64,000 nt of DNA, from contig OY856187.1 in NCBI GenBank assembly GCA_963693315.1, forward strand, positions 391,741,269-391,805,268. The letters are read 5' to 3'. Position 1 is the first letter of the stretch. Each line of letters opens with the position of its first letter. The translations under genes were made by a program, and so were the position numbers. Positions 16,043 through 28,290 of this stretch are shown here, piece after piece. The DNA comes from Diogma glabrata. Lineage: Eukaryota > Arthropoda > Insecta > Diptera > Cylindrotomidae. The notes under the pieces are model-generated. The model worked only from the letters and a program-made list of their open reading frames with translations. It was not told the origin of the DNA and ran no database searches.

Positions 16043-18227
16043 TTTTTTGAGATAAATACATAAACCTATTATATGAAATACTGGTGACTATTATCTTAAT
16101 TGTTGTGTGTGTGGGTAGATTCAAATTTAGCCTATTTTCGCGTTTATATTTTTTTTTGTGTTGATAATTAATTTAAGATGATCAGCTAAGCACTTGTGCA
16201 GATAAGAGTTGTAGGAAGATGGTGGATTAACTTAATCAGAGGAATGGATCCAGCAGGTGTCCGACTCGGATGAGGTCTTCAAAAGTTTGTGTGTGTTAAA
16301 ATCTGTTTTCTTTTTGTTTTGGAAGAACAACCTAAGGTGTATGGTTTTATCTTTTGATTGATTTGTTTTTTTTTTAGCAGTGATTCCAGGTCGTTACAAG
16401 ATAATGGTAAACCCCACCCCGATCCACTGTCAGCTAGCTGGGGATCATAATCCACTGCTAACCATTAAAATTCTTGTAATGACAAAATTGAAATTCCGTG
16501 ATAAGGGGATGCAACCAAGTCAATATTAAAGATCATATTAATGTTCACTCGTCGGTGCATCCTATAACACCCACTTGTCATAGATGGCGCCCAAAACTCG
16601 GCTTTAATAGGCTAAATATAGGTTTAACAAAGAAATCACAAGTTGGACTCGATGCCTCATGGATTATCGCAAATAACAAACCACTCTCGTGGCTTCTAGT
16701 GTAATATTTATAATAATTTTTTTTTAGTTTGCACTTTTCCCCGTTTAAGGTGGGCGAACGGCTGTCGTTTCGAATACGTTCTACGGATATTTTTATAAAA
16801 CTTTGCTCTTGGAAACAGAAAATATTTCTTTTCCTTGATTTTTGATATTTTTTGTTGATCTTGGTGTTTTTGTAGTTCTACGTGTTCGCAACAATAATCG
16901 ATCGTATCCTATTCCTTATTTTATTAGAATTATAAATTTTGTCTTTCGGTTACTGTGGAATGATTGTTAAGGAACCCCAAGGGTACACGTAACTCAAATA
17001 ATTTTTTTTGTTATAAACTTCTTTTGTAACATCAAAACAGCATCGACCCTCCGCTTTGAGTTTCCTTCTAATGATGTTTGAATCCCATTGTTTGTTCGGG
17101 TCTGATGACTGAGGTCGTGTTGCTAAAATGTTCTTACGCGACCATTTCTGGCTTTTGCCATACTGGCTGTTTTTTTTAACAGTGTTCGAAGTTGATTGCG
17201 TACATAGGATCATTCGAGAGATGCGACCAATAACGTTGATTGTGTCCGGATGAATCTACGATTATTCTCACTTCTACGCGTAATTTTATTTTCAATTTAA
17301 ATTTCATAGTTTTAATTTATAAATTTTTTTTAATAAGATCCAGTAGCTTCCGATTTTCCTTTAGGTTGGTACAGTTTTGTTGTTCTTCTAATTGTGTTGT
17401 TATCTTTAGGTATTGTAAATTTTTTTTTTGTTCTAGTTCAGTCGAACATCAGTTCATCATAAAGATTTGGTGCTGAGTTGGGCTGGATTCAGTATCCGCC
17501 AATCCGATGTCCGCGTTATAGTTTCCACCTTGAAAGATGTAATGACTTTTATCATATACTGAAAACTATAGTGTCTGAATAACATTCGGATAGGAGTGGA
17601 ATGACTCAAATGTGGATTTAATCAATCCATTCCGAAATTTTATTTCGTGTTGAAATCTTTCTTTCAATTTTTTTGATTGGATTGGTATAAACGGGTCGCA
17701 TTTGAGATCCATTGAAAGCAATATCAGTGATTTCATAATCTGTTTTCGTTTTTTTTGTATGTTCACCTCATTAATCCGCCATCGTCACTGCAGCTCCCAG
17801 CACGGCAGATATATAAGAAGGGAAAGAAGATATAGGGAAATAGAAATAAATATTTTTTTTAGTTTTTTTACATCACAACGCGAATAAACGTATACGTTTA
17901 TTTGACGTTGTTCGTTAAGAAAATTGATATTATCTTTAGTGTTTTTTTTTCTGTATAAATAGATATATATTCAGGACGAATTAAAACAACAATTGTTTGT
18001 TGTTTTGAAAAATTAAATTTACATTATAATATAGAAATATTAGATTAACAGAGAATTTTTTTTTATTTGGTTGTTGTAAGATAGTAAGGAAAATAAATCT
18101 TAAATCACCTACGTTGAGCATAGTTTCGATTTTTTTTTTTATTATTACGAACGTGTCAATTGCCATCCGTAACCCTTATTTTGGCAAACTACTATTATTT
18201 TTCTTTTGTTGTTTAGTAATTTTTATA
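16043..18227. other. region upstream of a gypsy gag gene; LTR/leader not resolved
   Basis: No gene is supported. Bases 16393-16483 form an imperfect hairpin (TTACAAGATAATGGT against ACCATTAAAATTCTTGTAA) around an inner CAGCTAGCTGG. TGGCGCCC at about 16585 and TTTGGTGCTGAG at about 17468 each resemble LTR primer-binding sites, but I cannot match flanking LTR copies. A TATAAATAG box lies at 17954-17962, about 270 bp before gag. Confidence 0.4.
17954..17962 (+). promoter_or_regulatory. TATA box upstream of gypsy gag
   Basis: A clean TATAAATAG lies 266 bp before the gag ATG in a run of AT-rich DNA. Placement fits an LTR or leader promoter. Without the LTR boundaries this stays a motif-level call. 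Confidence 0.3.
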
Positions 18228-20541
18228 ATGGATCCCAGACATTTGGAAAAAGAAGAGTTAGTTATCGAATGTCGTATTCGAGGAGTAGCGGAAGAAAATC
18301 TAAACTCTCAAGAGATTTATGAATTTCTTCAAAAGAAATGTGCTGAGGAAAATACAAACAATTCATTGATCCCTCGTCAAAGCCATTTGACCAATTCTGT
18401 ACGTGAATACGCAGCATGTGAAGACGCTGTAATTAAAATTCGTGGGGAAATTCAAGATATTGTGCAAGATAACGAAGCTACAAATGTTTTAGAGGACAGG
18501 GATAGAAATACTCTGCTCACACGACGAACCCGATTGCGCCATTTCTTAGGTCGTATCAGACGTATACCTGCAAATACCAGGACAATACCCCGAGTAAACC
18601 AGCTCGACAAGTCGGTGGAGAGTTTGTGTGACGTTATCGAAAGAGCCTTGGATGGATCGTCTGACTTGAATAAATCACGCACCGCTTTAGATGAAGTTAT
18701 AATTACACCTATTAGTATTAGTAACGTGGTGGAGGGAAACATCATAGCTTCGACTGTCGTTAGTGGAACGTGTACCGCAAATGACTCCATACCCCTTATT
18801 TATACGAACTCGACGGGTGTTTCAAACGTAGTGGTTAGTTCCCCGACACCAAGATTTTCAGTTCCCTTTACAACCAATGTATGTTCTAGTACAGGACTAA
18901 ACGTTAGCCATAATCAGGAATATGAAATTGATCGGCTACAACAGCAAACTGATTTACTGAAGATGCAGCAAGCTCAGTTGACTTCAAGTGTATATCAGAG
19001 CTCTTCGATTTCAAATCAACCAATTTCGTCCGCTATAGTAAAACTTCCTGGCAACCATTCCTATGGACAGGTTGTAAACGCTGTCTCGGAGTACCAGAAC
19101 CATCCCTATTACCATCAAACAGGTATTCAATTTCCGGTAGTATCTTCAGTACTACCTTCAACAATTCCATCAAGTAGTATGAGTTCTCACGGTGTATATG
19201 CTCCCTACGAATTAAGCTATTCTATAAATAAGTCAACCCCAAGTATAGCCCACGATTACGGTTTGCAATCAAACATGAAATTTCAATCGACTTCGGTAGT
19301 CGTTCCAGGATTAAAGCCGAAACCCGAAATTCCAGGCCCTCCATCGAAACCAAACATTCCAGAACCGCAGCAAATACCAGGAACTTCATTTCCTCTACCT
19401 ATACCAAATATACCAGGATATTTTTATCAACTACCCAATGTCAATCCACCACGGGGAGGTATTTATAAGCCTGTCCTTGCGCAACACCACAAAGACAGAT
19501 TTTCGGGGTCGACCAGGGGTATAGCAATTGAACGATTTATCTTTCGCTTCGAAAGTCGAGCGATAGGCTACGGAATACCACCCGATCGCTACATTGATGA
19601 ATTCAGTACGTTGCTTACGGACGATGCTCATGAGTGGTTTTGGACGTTTCGAGAACGAAATGGTGTTGTGTCTTGGGAGAGACTCCGTTACGAGATAATA
19701 CAAAGATTTCAAGATCATTTAAATGATTTTGACATACGTCGATCCATTGAAAGTCGAAAACAGCGACCTAGAGAATCATTTATGGATTATTATCATGAAA
19801 TACTTACCATGACTCTACCTTTACGCGTCCAATTATCCGATACCGACATACTAAATATTTTAATCAGGAATATGCGTCCAGGTCTACAAGCTGCTTTGGC
19901 AGGACAAGCGATACATACCGTCAGTCATCTTGTGAACCAATGTGTCTATTGAAGACACATGGAACAGGATTGGTCTTATACCAGAATTAGTATACACTCC
20001 ACGTAGAGCCGTCAATGAACTAGCAATTAACTTTCCCACGGAAGAGTATACGGAATCTAATACTATGGAAAGCTTTGCGTCCAGTTTTCCAACAGAAGCC
20101 GTAAAGCTAGAAAGAAAACCTGTCGATAACGTTCAAACTCCATATTTTGCATATGAATTATATCCGGAGGTGGAGGATGTGGCAGCAATGAATTGGTCAA
20201 ATACTGGTCATCTAAATCGACGACCAACTCCACGAAATCCTGCAGCCACAATTATTTGTTGGAATTGTACCGGCAATCATTACTATCAGGATTGCACTGT
20301 ACCCATTCGGCGTATTTTTTGTTTTGGTTGTGGCACTCCGGAAGTATTGAAGCCAAACTGTGCTAAATGTTCATTACGCATTTCGGAAAACTCAAAACGG
20401 GAAGTCGGAAATTCTGGGAATCCAAACTTCCAGTTAAATGCACGTCTCAGACCCCAGATGACCAACTCTGCGTCCAATACGGATCCGGACTTTCGCAAAT
20501 ATGCGCAGATCGCACAGCGGATCCCAACTTCGAAACCTTAA
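18228..20541 (+). pseudogene. gag: Ty3/gypsy retrotransposon gag (frameshifted)
   Basis: This is the capsid and nucleocapsid polyprotein of an insect Ty3/gypsy element. The ATG at 18228 (MDPRHL) is preferred over upstream in-frame codons, because the MDP start followed by an Glu/Leu-rich helix is typical of these gags. The frame reads 574 residues to a stop at 19950. The capsid domain is recognisable late in this part (RFIFRFESRA through YYHEILTM to LIRNMRPG). A one-base indel near 19940 then moves reading into the next frame, which continues in register to 20541 with the nucleocapsid. There are two zinc knuckles. One reads CWNCTGNHYYQDC and is one residue short of the classic C-x2-C-x4-H-x4-C. 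A second CX2CX9CX2C knuckle starts at FCFGC. The early indel falls inside gag, so it is damage rather than a programmed site. Confidence 0.88.
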
Positions 20542-21815
20542 AACTATTAACATCCACCACAAATAACCTTGACCCTTCTCTCATCCCGACTATGTCTCAC
20601 CGATCGTGTCAAACCGATGCGTACCTTTCTGATAACCAACTACGTCGCAAATTTCGCACTAAAAGATATTTTCGTCAACGTTTAAAATTTCGAAAAATGA
20701 TATCCGAAACAGTGATACAGGAGAATGTAAACGATAATCGCCCGTATACTAACGTGACGATCGCGGGCATCCGTTATCAAGGACTGCTAGACAGCGGCGC
20801 CAATATTTCTTGTCTTGGTGCTGGATCAGAAAAATTTCTTGAAAATGCCGGAATTCACCTTTTTAATATGCCTTCATTGCTGTCAACAGCCAATGGTCAA
20901 ACCCAACGTATAATGGGTTACATACGAGTTCCAACTGAATTTCAGGGAAAAAGGAAAACGATGAGATTCTTTATCGTACCGGGACTCATGCAAAATCTAT
21001 ACCTCGGTATAGACTTTTGGAAAAAGTTTGGAATAAAACCAATGATCGTGAACGAGATCATTTCTGAACCGGTAGCCACTGAACTGAAACTCAAGGAAAA
21101 TATGATTGATGATCAGCATCCACTTACAGATCATCAAAAGAAACAGCTCGCTGAGGTGATTGAGCAGTTTCCGAGTTTTAATAAACTGGGACTGGGTCTA
21201 ACCACGTTAATTTGTCACCACATAGACACAAGTGATGCGATTTCTATAAAACAGCGTCATTATGCTGTCTCACCAGCGGTTCAAAAAGAAATTGACCAAG
21301 AAATTGATCGGATGTTGGATTTAGGAGTGATAGAGGAGAGTGAGAGCGCCTGGTGTTCCCCGATAGCTTTGGTTCGGAAGGCGAACGGAAAAGCTCGGCT
21401 ATGCCTAGACGCTCGTAAGCTTAATGACGTCACGAAGAAAGACGCGTATCCGATACCAATTATTGATGGACTGTTGAGTCGTCTGGATCAAACGAAATAC
21501 ATATCGAGCTTAGACTTAAAAGACGCTTTTTGGCAAATTCCATTAGATGCAGAGTCTCGAGAGAAAACTGCTTTTGCGGTACCGGGGCGTCCCTTGTACC
21601 AGTTTAAGGTAACCCCATTTGGTTTAAGAAACTCTCCCGCGACGATGTGTCGATTGATGCAAAAGGTTATTCCGTATCATCTATACAATAAAATCTCGGT
21701 CTATCTCGACGATCTACTAATAACTTTTTGCAATATATTTAGAATTTTGGAAAAGTTAGAATTTTTAAGAATTTTTGGAATATTATTGGAATTTAGAAAA
21801 AGTTTAAATATTTGA
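20367..21815 (+). pseudogene. pol: Ty3/gypsy pol: protease and N-terminal RT, truncated
   Basis: The frame overlaps the end of gag by about 175 bases in the -1 frame relative to the nucleocapsid frame, as expected for gag-pol frameshifting in this group. An aspartic protease is present with LLDSGAN (Asp142 of the open frame) and the downstream NLYLGIDFW flap/strand region. Reverse transcriptase follows from about residue 245. It includes WCSPIALVRKANGKARLCLD, SLDLKDAFWQIPL, the KVTPFGLRNSP block and the catalytic YLDD at residues 446-449. Element sequence ends at about 21722-21726. The last ~29 residues are translated from the AT minisatellite, not from pol. The RT thumb, RNase H and integrase are absent, so the element cannot be autonomous. 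Confidence 0.92.
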
Positions 21816-21890
21816 TTTTATTCTAATTTTTAGAATTTTGAAAAAAGTTTGATTGTATTTAATTTTTACAATATGTTTGGAATTTTGAAA
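21722..21890. repeat. minisatellite fragment fused to the gypsy pol breakpoint
   Basis: The stretch TTTTTGCAATATATTTAGAA to about 21860 is nearly identical to part of the array at 10738-10890. It starts within a few bases of the end of the gypsy RT homology, so the junction is a deletion or insertion breakpoint. Confidence 0.85.
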
Positions 21891-22640
21891 GAAATATGAA
21901 TTTGTGATTGATGAAAAACGTATTTTAGACAGAATTGTGAAAACTTGACCTTTTTTGATTTTCATAAAACTTGGCATATAAGTAGTATGGACAAAATAAA
22001 AAATACAACTTATTTTAAAATTTTTTTAAAGTAAATAGTTTGAGCATAGGCTGCACCCCAACATGCATGAAAAATGAATATTATGCCAATCTGATATAAC
22101 TTTGAAATTAAATTGGTGAAAAACGGCTAAACCGATTTCATCAAACTTTTTTTGTTTGATAGATGATTAGTTAGTGCTATGAAAAAAAATTAATTAATTG
22201 TTTGTATAATTAATTTTTAAATAAAAATATTGAAAAAACTTTTTTAAAGATGACGCTAAGGTCGAAGATCAATTGGAATTTAATTAATTTTTTTATGAAA
22301 ATAGTTCTATCCTTACTTTAAAATATATCAAATTAACTCAGAGGTGTTAATTTTTGTTCTTGAGATATTTAATTTTAAAAATTTCTAGTGCGACTAAAAT
22401 TCGAATTTTTCTTTATTTTTTTAAACAACTTCCATTAACAAAAAATTTTAAAATCAATTAAATTTTAATTTTTTTTTAAATATTGCTCTAACCTCACTTT
22501 AAAATATATCAAATTTACAAAGAGGCATTAATTCGTGTTCTAGAGATATTTAATTTTAAAGATTTTTAGTCCGATTAATATTCTAATTCTTCATTATTTT
22601 TTCGAACAATTTATATCATCAAAAAATTTTAACCACTGAA
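21891..22640. repeat. interspersed AT-rich repeat, family shared with 52440-53155
   Basis: It shares ordered blocks with 52440-53155: TTGTGAAAACTTGACC, AAACTTGGCATAT, TAGTATGGACAAAATAAAAA, GTTTGAGCATAG and repeated TTTACAAAGAGG(C/A)(G/A)TTAAT. No coding capacity is seen. Confidence 0.8.
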
Positions 22641-22982
22641 GTTCGAGAAAATAATGAACAATCAGAATTTTCACAACCATTTTCATTATCATTCGAGTTC
22701 AAATGCAGGCTGTTGGGGCCCACCACATTTTCATAAGAGATATCTCTTTCAACCTATCCATTAAAGTCACCAAGAACCATAATTAAGTCGCGTGTTGGTG
22801 TTGGTTGGTGTTTGTTTCATAACCTCTTCCAGTGCTATGTAGAAAATATCCTTCTCGTCCATGGTTTTAGCTTCAGTAGGTGCATGCACGGCAATAAGAG
22901 AAATATTGTTGTATGTACCGCGTACCCTTAGATAGCAGATCTTCTCATTAACCGGGATGAATTTCATCACGGTTTCTTGCAT
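22640..22982 (-). pseudogene. RTE-like LINE endonuclease fragment
   Basis: The minus-strand frame from 22982 to 22767 reads FIPVNEKICYLRVRGTYNN, IAVHAPTE and a Glu/Met-rich helix. This matches the apurinic-type endonuclease of RTE-like elements, often annotated as craniofacial development protein 2-like. A frameshift near 22795 moves the remainder into another frame. It carries LGDFNG (catalytic Asp/Asn), then an in-frame stop, then VVGP and the SNDNG motif. The fragment covers only the middle of the nuclease. Neither end of the element nor an RT is seen beside it. It abuts the AT-rich repeat at 21891-22640. Confidence 0.75.
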
Positions 22983-23098
22983 ACTTTTCTTTTATAACTA
23001 TATTTTTCTTCATTGATCAAAAATTTTTTTCTTTTATTTTTATAAAACAACATTACAACACTGATGAATAATTTTTTTTTTGTTTCTATCAATTAAAT

Positions 23099-23278
23099 AT
23101 TTCATTTTTCATTTTTTTATGGACTCATGTTACAACATTTGAGTTTATATTAATTTCCTTAATTATAAAAATCGACTTTACGACAAATATTTCATTTTTC
23201 ATTTTTTTATGGACTAATGTTACAACATTTGAGTTTATATTCATTTCTTTAATTATAAAAATCAACTTTGCGACAACG
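23099..23278. repeat. 90-bp tandem duplication
   Basis: Bases 23099-23188 and 23189-23278 are near-identical head-to-tail copies. Landmarks are ATTTCATTTTTCATTTTTTT, GTTACAACATTTGAGTTTAT and AATTATAAAAATC. Confidence 0.93.
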
Positions 23279-26200
23279 AAATATCATATTTGACCGTACA
23301 ATTTGATCAAAAATTAAATTATCAAATATTTTAATTAAAAGGAATTTTATTTTAAAATACAAAATCCCGATTCTAAAAGCATTTTTAACTTTTAAAAAAA
23401 ATTTTTGTTTTCACCGATATGAAAACGCGTACCACGTAACAATTTTAATTTTAATTTTTTGATTAAATATCAAAATTGAACTAACTTCCAAAATGTAAAA
23501 CATATCATTTAAATATATTCTAAACGAAAGTGAGTGAGGGAGATGATTATCGAAGCATTCGTATATCCATCAACATTGCCATTTCATTTTCCAAAATAAA
23601 GGAATTTTATTATTTTAATACGAAAACTAGTTAAGGACCGACATTCTGTTTTACCTTGTCTATTATCAATCATTAAAAGAAAGAATCAACCACATATAAA
23701 TTGTGTTTGTTTTTGCTTCAGGTATTAATTACATAAAAGAAATGAAAAACCGTTTATGATTTTAACGAAAACTAATACAAGCAATAAATCAATACAACTT
23801 GGAGCATTAAAATCAGATCGTATCAGAGAATATTAACGAAAATGTAAAAAATGCAATTACGTAAATTTATCTTATGTTTGTTTTAACAGAGTTAACATAA
23901 AAGAAATTGATAATGTTATGATGAACGTGAAACAATACGATTTTGGGGAACCGTATTGTTGGAAGATCGATTAATAGATTTTTTTATATTGTTGTTAATT
24001 GTATGGACAATGGACAATGTAATGCATTGTCGATAATATTATGTTTGTTGTTATGCGTGTTTGCAGATGTTGGTATTAAAAATACCAATTAGTCATATTA
24101 TAAGGAAGAAAAAAGAACAGTGTGGCGATTGGATGGAAATATATCTTTGACTGTTCGTTGGTTATTAAACCTCAACTACTAAAGCATACATTTCCTCCAA
24201 TCCACGAGTACAGAACCTGTACTCGTTCTGGAGGGGGGGTTAGATTCTCTTATAAATACTACTGGTCCTAATTCACATGGAATTGTGGCATAACATCTGG
24301 AGAAAAAAAACCAGGGGAATTTAAATCCAGGTCATGGTCGCTGTTTAAAATGATTGCGTCTATACAATATACGCGAGAACAGAGATGGCATACATTAATC
24401 GTTTCCTATGTTTAATATCTGTAACGTCCTAAATGTGCACTATGCTAATTTTTTGGTGGTGAGACGGGATTCATTTGTTTGTTTACACTGTTTTCCTAAA
24501 AACTTTTTTTCCTCTTTATATTTTTTAAAACAAACACAAATACAGACACAACACAAGACTAGATCATAAAAAAATTAATAAAACAAAATAAATTTCAAAA
24601 CATAAAAATAATATTTAATTTAATTTAATTTCTTAAACAAAAATTTTTAATTAAATTGAAAAAAAAACTTATATTAAATTAATTATACCTAATTTATTGT
24701 TGCTTAGATCCCATAAATTGTCCTTATTTGTGGCGGCATTTTCTACTATTTGTTGCATACGCCCACCTTGTTGTTGTTGCCATGCCAGTCCAAACCCAAA
24801 GAGACTTATTTCAATTTTTCCATTCCTTTTGTTCTAAATTTTCACCATATTTCCCCAATTAATAATATTTTTTTTTGATTTATTTTTATGTTGGTTGCAT
24901 TTTATTTTTCAAAAATATACCTTTCGGAATTGTTGTTCAGCAATTCTCCTATTAATCCAAAGCAAATTAAGCAACGATCTTCATGCATTATTTACAACGG
25001 TTGAATTTTTAAATTTTAATTGTTGAAGTAGAATTCCTAAACAATTTACGTTGTCTTAATATTTTACGATAATCTTTAAGAACTGCAATATGGCTTGAAA
25101 CATTTCTTAATATCCCACCAGCATTTTCAACTATTGTTAAGTTTTTTTCCAGGAGCTTCAAACATTATCATATCCACCAAAAAAGCAAACACACCTTCGA
25201 CATTACACAGTTCCGTTTTATTTATTCTGCAATGTGCTGTTAAATTCCATAAAAGCGATAAAATTAGATTTTAATGTATTTTCGTTTCTATTTTTCATGG
25301 CTGCTTTTAACATTGCTGTAACAATACCGACTTCTGATAAAATTAATCTAACGTTATTATCCGCTCGCCATGATAAATTTCTTAAACACCAGCAGTAACT
25401 TGTTTTTACTCCTCCGAACTCCAATTTAGTTGATCATAAATGAGTTCATAAAATTTTGTTTGAACACCACAAAGGACTAGTAATTTCCATCCTCAAACAT
25501 CATCAATTCGTCTATGCAATATTCATCGTCTTAAAGTTATGCATTTAAAAACTAAAAGCAGTTATATAATCTTATTTTCCTAAATTTAATTTTATTCAAA
25601 TTCTAGCGGGACCCAGCGTGCTTTGCTGCGCTTATAAATAAAGCTTGTGTATATATATTTTGTTGACGTAGTAGGATGATCGAAAGATTGAAACACGCGA
25701 TTGAAACACAACATTAATGGAATATTAATTTTTGGACGATTTTGTGAGTAATTATTGCTCAAAGTAATTATTGAAAGTATTATTCCCGATAATGAGTAAT
25801 TATTGTCGGGATTGAACTCACACTAATCCGAGACATCATAGTTCAAAGCCATCTTACAGACTCAGCCACAGTGGATGAAACAACAATAAAACTTATTTTA
25901 ATTTTCATGTTCAGATAATTACTAAATTGAAACTTCATTACCTTATATTTATTTAAATTGAATTCTTCATCTGTGATTAAACAATTGTAAATTGTATTTG
26001 TTCCCGACACGAAACACACAAAAACTATTTTAAAGAAGTTTTTCTGAGAGAAAATAAAAAATGCTTTATAATTGCAAAATTCATGTGAATTAAAATAATT
26101 ACTTTAAGCTTAATCACTCTAAAAATCTCTCAAAACTTTATTTATTTTACACCAAATAGTGTAAAACTTTTGTTTATTTAACATTATACCTGTCGCATAT

Positions 26201-26439
26201 TGTCGGTATCTCATAAGAAAGAAAATTTAAGAAAACTCGTTCTGATAACAGCCGTGTTCGATTTGACTGAAGCATTTGAAACAACGAAAAATTTAATACA
26301 AGTGTTGTTATTTTTTTAGTTGTTTCAGTCAAACTAAACGTACCTAACATTCAATTTACATTGTATCATTTTTATTGCATCAATTATTTATTTTAATAAG
26401 GAAAAGAATTCAAAATGTCGTTTTATTTCTATTTCTTTC
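23279..26439. other. AT-rich DNA without recognised genes
   Basis: Over 3 kb with no supported coding sequence; the small minus-strand frame at 25218-25424 has no recognisable domain. A short hairpin GAGTACAG-AAC-CTGTACTC lies near 24207. Composition is less repetitive than the surroundings, so it could be host intron or intergenic sequence. Confidence 0.5.
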
Positions 26440-26767
26440 TTCGTGTGCTTGTGGGCACACATTATATTTTGTGTTTTTCCATCTAGATGCGTACACGAAG
26501 GTATTCTGACGTTAGCTGGCCAAATATAGTTGTCCAGATGTGAGAAGTACGAGTTCTCCAAATCTACCTAGTCCACATCCTTGCAGCAATTGTCCTTGTG
26601 CTTTGTTGATGGTCATTGCAAAAGCGAGTCGCACTGGAAACTAAACGTTTGAATTCAAATGCCATATCTGTTGGGATCATTGAAATGCGTAGCAACAGTA
26701 CATCTTCCCCTTTGAATTTTCCATTCAAAGTTGTAGCTTCAATGACCTTGCTCTTCATCTTTTTCAC
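26440..26767 (-). pseudogene. Helitron helicase C-terminal fragment
   Basis: Minus-strand reading from 26767 gives GKFKGEDVLLLRISMIPTD and FEFKRL. After a frameshift it gives FPVRLAFAMTINKAQGQ, a CGL block and GQLYLAS. These are the last helicase motifs of the PIF1-type helicase in the Rep/helicase protein of animal Helitrons. The Rep HUH nuclease and the helicase Walker motifs are not present nearby. At least one frameshift and several stops show the copy is dead. The next annotated element (MITE at 26828) begins 60 bp upstream of the fragment in its own orientation. Confidence 0.8.
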
Positions 26768-26827
26768 CTAAAATTTCAAAAAAAAATAGTTTTTTTTTTA
26801 AATATTTGACATATTATTTTAATAAAA

Positions 26828-27363
26828 TGTGTTGTGTAGTTGGAACTACAATATGTGTCACAACAACACATAAAACCTTTTAAGACCTGGGTTCCACAAC
26901 ATCATGTTTTTTAAGGTGATGGACGCAAATTTCTTATTTTTTGGTTTTTATATTCTTTTTAAAGAATGGAAAACTAAATAATAAATCCTTTCACATAATA
27001 ATAAACGACATAGGGCAATATTTCATGATAAAATAGAGGAAATAAAAATAAAATACTTTTTTGTTTTCAAATTTGTAATAAACAAAGCTAAATTTGGTTA
27101 CCAATTATCCTTAAAATGCTAGAAGTATATACCAAGATCATAAAAAACATGGTTTTGCTCAACGATTAGGCCCTCATATTTAATAGTTATATGGAAGCTC
27201 ATTTCGTCGAGCAAACGAAAAAGTTCATTTTTTAAAAAAATATAAAAAAATAAAAAATTTGCGTCCATCAACACCTTAGAAAGCATGTTGTTGTGGGACC
27301 TTATTCTTCAAAGGTTGTTGTGAGTTGTTAATGCTCACATTGTAGTTCGTACTACCCAACACA
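26828..27363. mobile_element. 536-bp MITE with ~115-bp terminal inverted repeats
   Basis: The left end TGTGTTGTGTAGTTGGAACT and the inverted right end TGTGTTGGGTAGTACGAACT match. Homology continues inward through the ACAACAACA(T/C) blocks, the GGTTCCACAAC/GGTCCCACAAC block and AAGGTG..GATGGACGCAAAT. The unique centre is only about 300 bp and has no coding capacity. Flanking sequence is AT-only, so a target duplication cannot be read with confidence. Confidence 0.82.
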
Positions 27364-27847
27364 TTTTATTTTAAAAAAATAGCGTGTCATCATCAAAGAA
27401 TATTCTATAACTAAGACTAAGGGTGCTATCGCTGATTGAAAAAAGTTCATCCGCCAACATCCCTAAGATATCACTTTGGCTAGTGATATCTCACTGCTAT
27501 TGCCAGTGGTTTACGATATCTCAAGCTAACTCATATGCAAATAGCAGGGACCTAAGTACGCAGTGTGGTCACACTCATATATTAAACATTTTAAATTTTA
27601 CAAATCTTCCTGCGGGAGTATATATTTAATTCGTTAATGAATTTTTTAATTCATAGTTACCGTTTGCAAATTACTATTGCATACGTGTTGCCAGCTAAGT
27701 CCCACCATTTTTAATTAGTTTGTTCATCATGATTGACATCCGTGTTTGATCAGCTATGTTTCTTTATATAGTATTTGTGCGGCTCCCATTTTAGATTTAA
27801 ATCGATATAATCTATAATATCAATTATCATCACTTATTTTTAGGAAC

Positions 27848-28290
27848 ATGTATTACATACAATTGCAAACCAACAACATATTTGGTGTAGATGAGAAAAT
27901 TTGTAACATCATGACGTTGAAACATAAGTTAGGATCAACTAAAGATAAAACACAGGATAAAGTCGGTGTTTATGAACTATATTGTGGTGATTACTATAAA
28001 AATATTATATGGGCAGACGCGTGTTTGAATAAACGCTTAAGGAACATTTTGGATACATTAAAACAAACCAACCAAATAAAGCCCCAATAGCAAAACATGT
28101 TTTGGAAAATAAAATAATTATTTAAATTTTTCAATAGATAATATGAGGTTAAAGAAAGAGGTTCACGACAGCAATAAATTGGATGCTTTGAATCCCTTTA
28201 CATTCATAAGGACATAAACGCAATTAATATCGACAAAGGCAGCATAAATTCAAATTTATTTAATTTATTTACCAACCACTTTTAAACGTT
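27848..28290 (+). pseudogene. Penelope-like GIY-YIG endonuclease fragment
   Basis: The frame at 27848-28090 reads LGSTKDKTQDKVGVYELYCG. This matches the lead-in to a GIY-YIG nuclease (GVYEI-x-C-x-x-C). The YIGQT segment has decayed to KNIIW, and an LNKRL...LDTLK helix follows. After a frameshift near 28075 the other frame gives APIAKHVLEN, then an INIDKGSINSNLF-like tail. That order is found at the C-terminus of Penelope-like retroelements, where the nuclease follows the RT. No RT is seen upstream. The key GIY-YIG residues are damaged. Confidence 0.6.

Noticed and set aside
18452..20498. Minus-strand frames opposite gag and pol
   Set aside because: Shadows of the clear plus-strand gypsy coding sequence.
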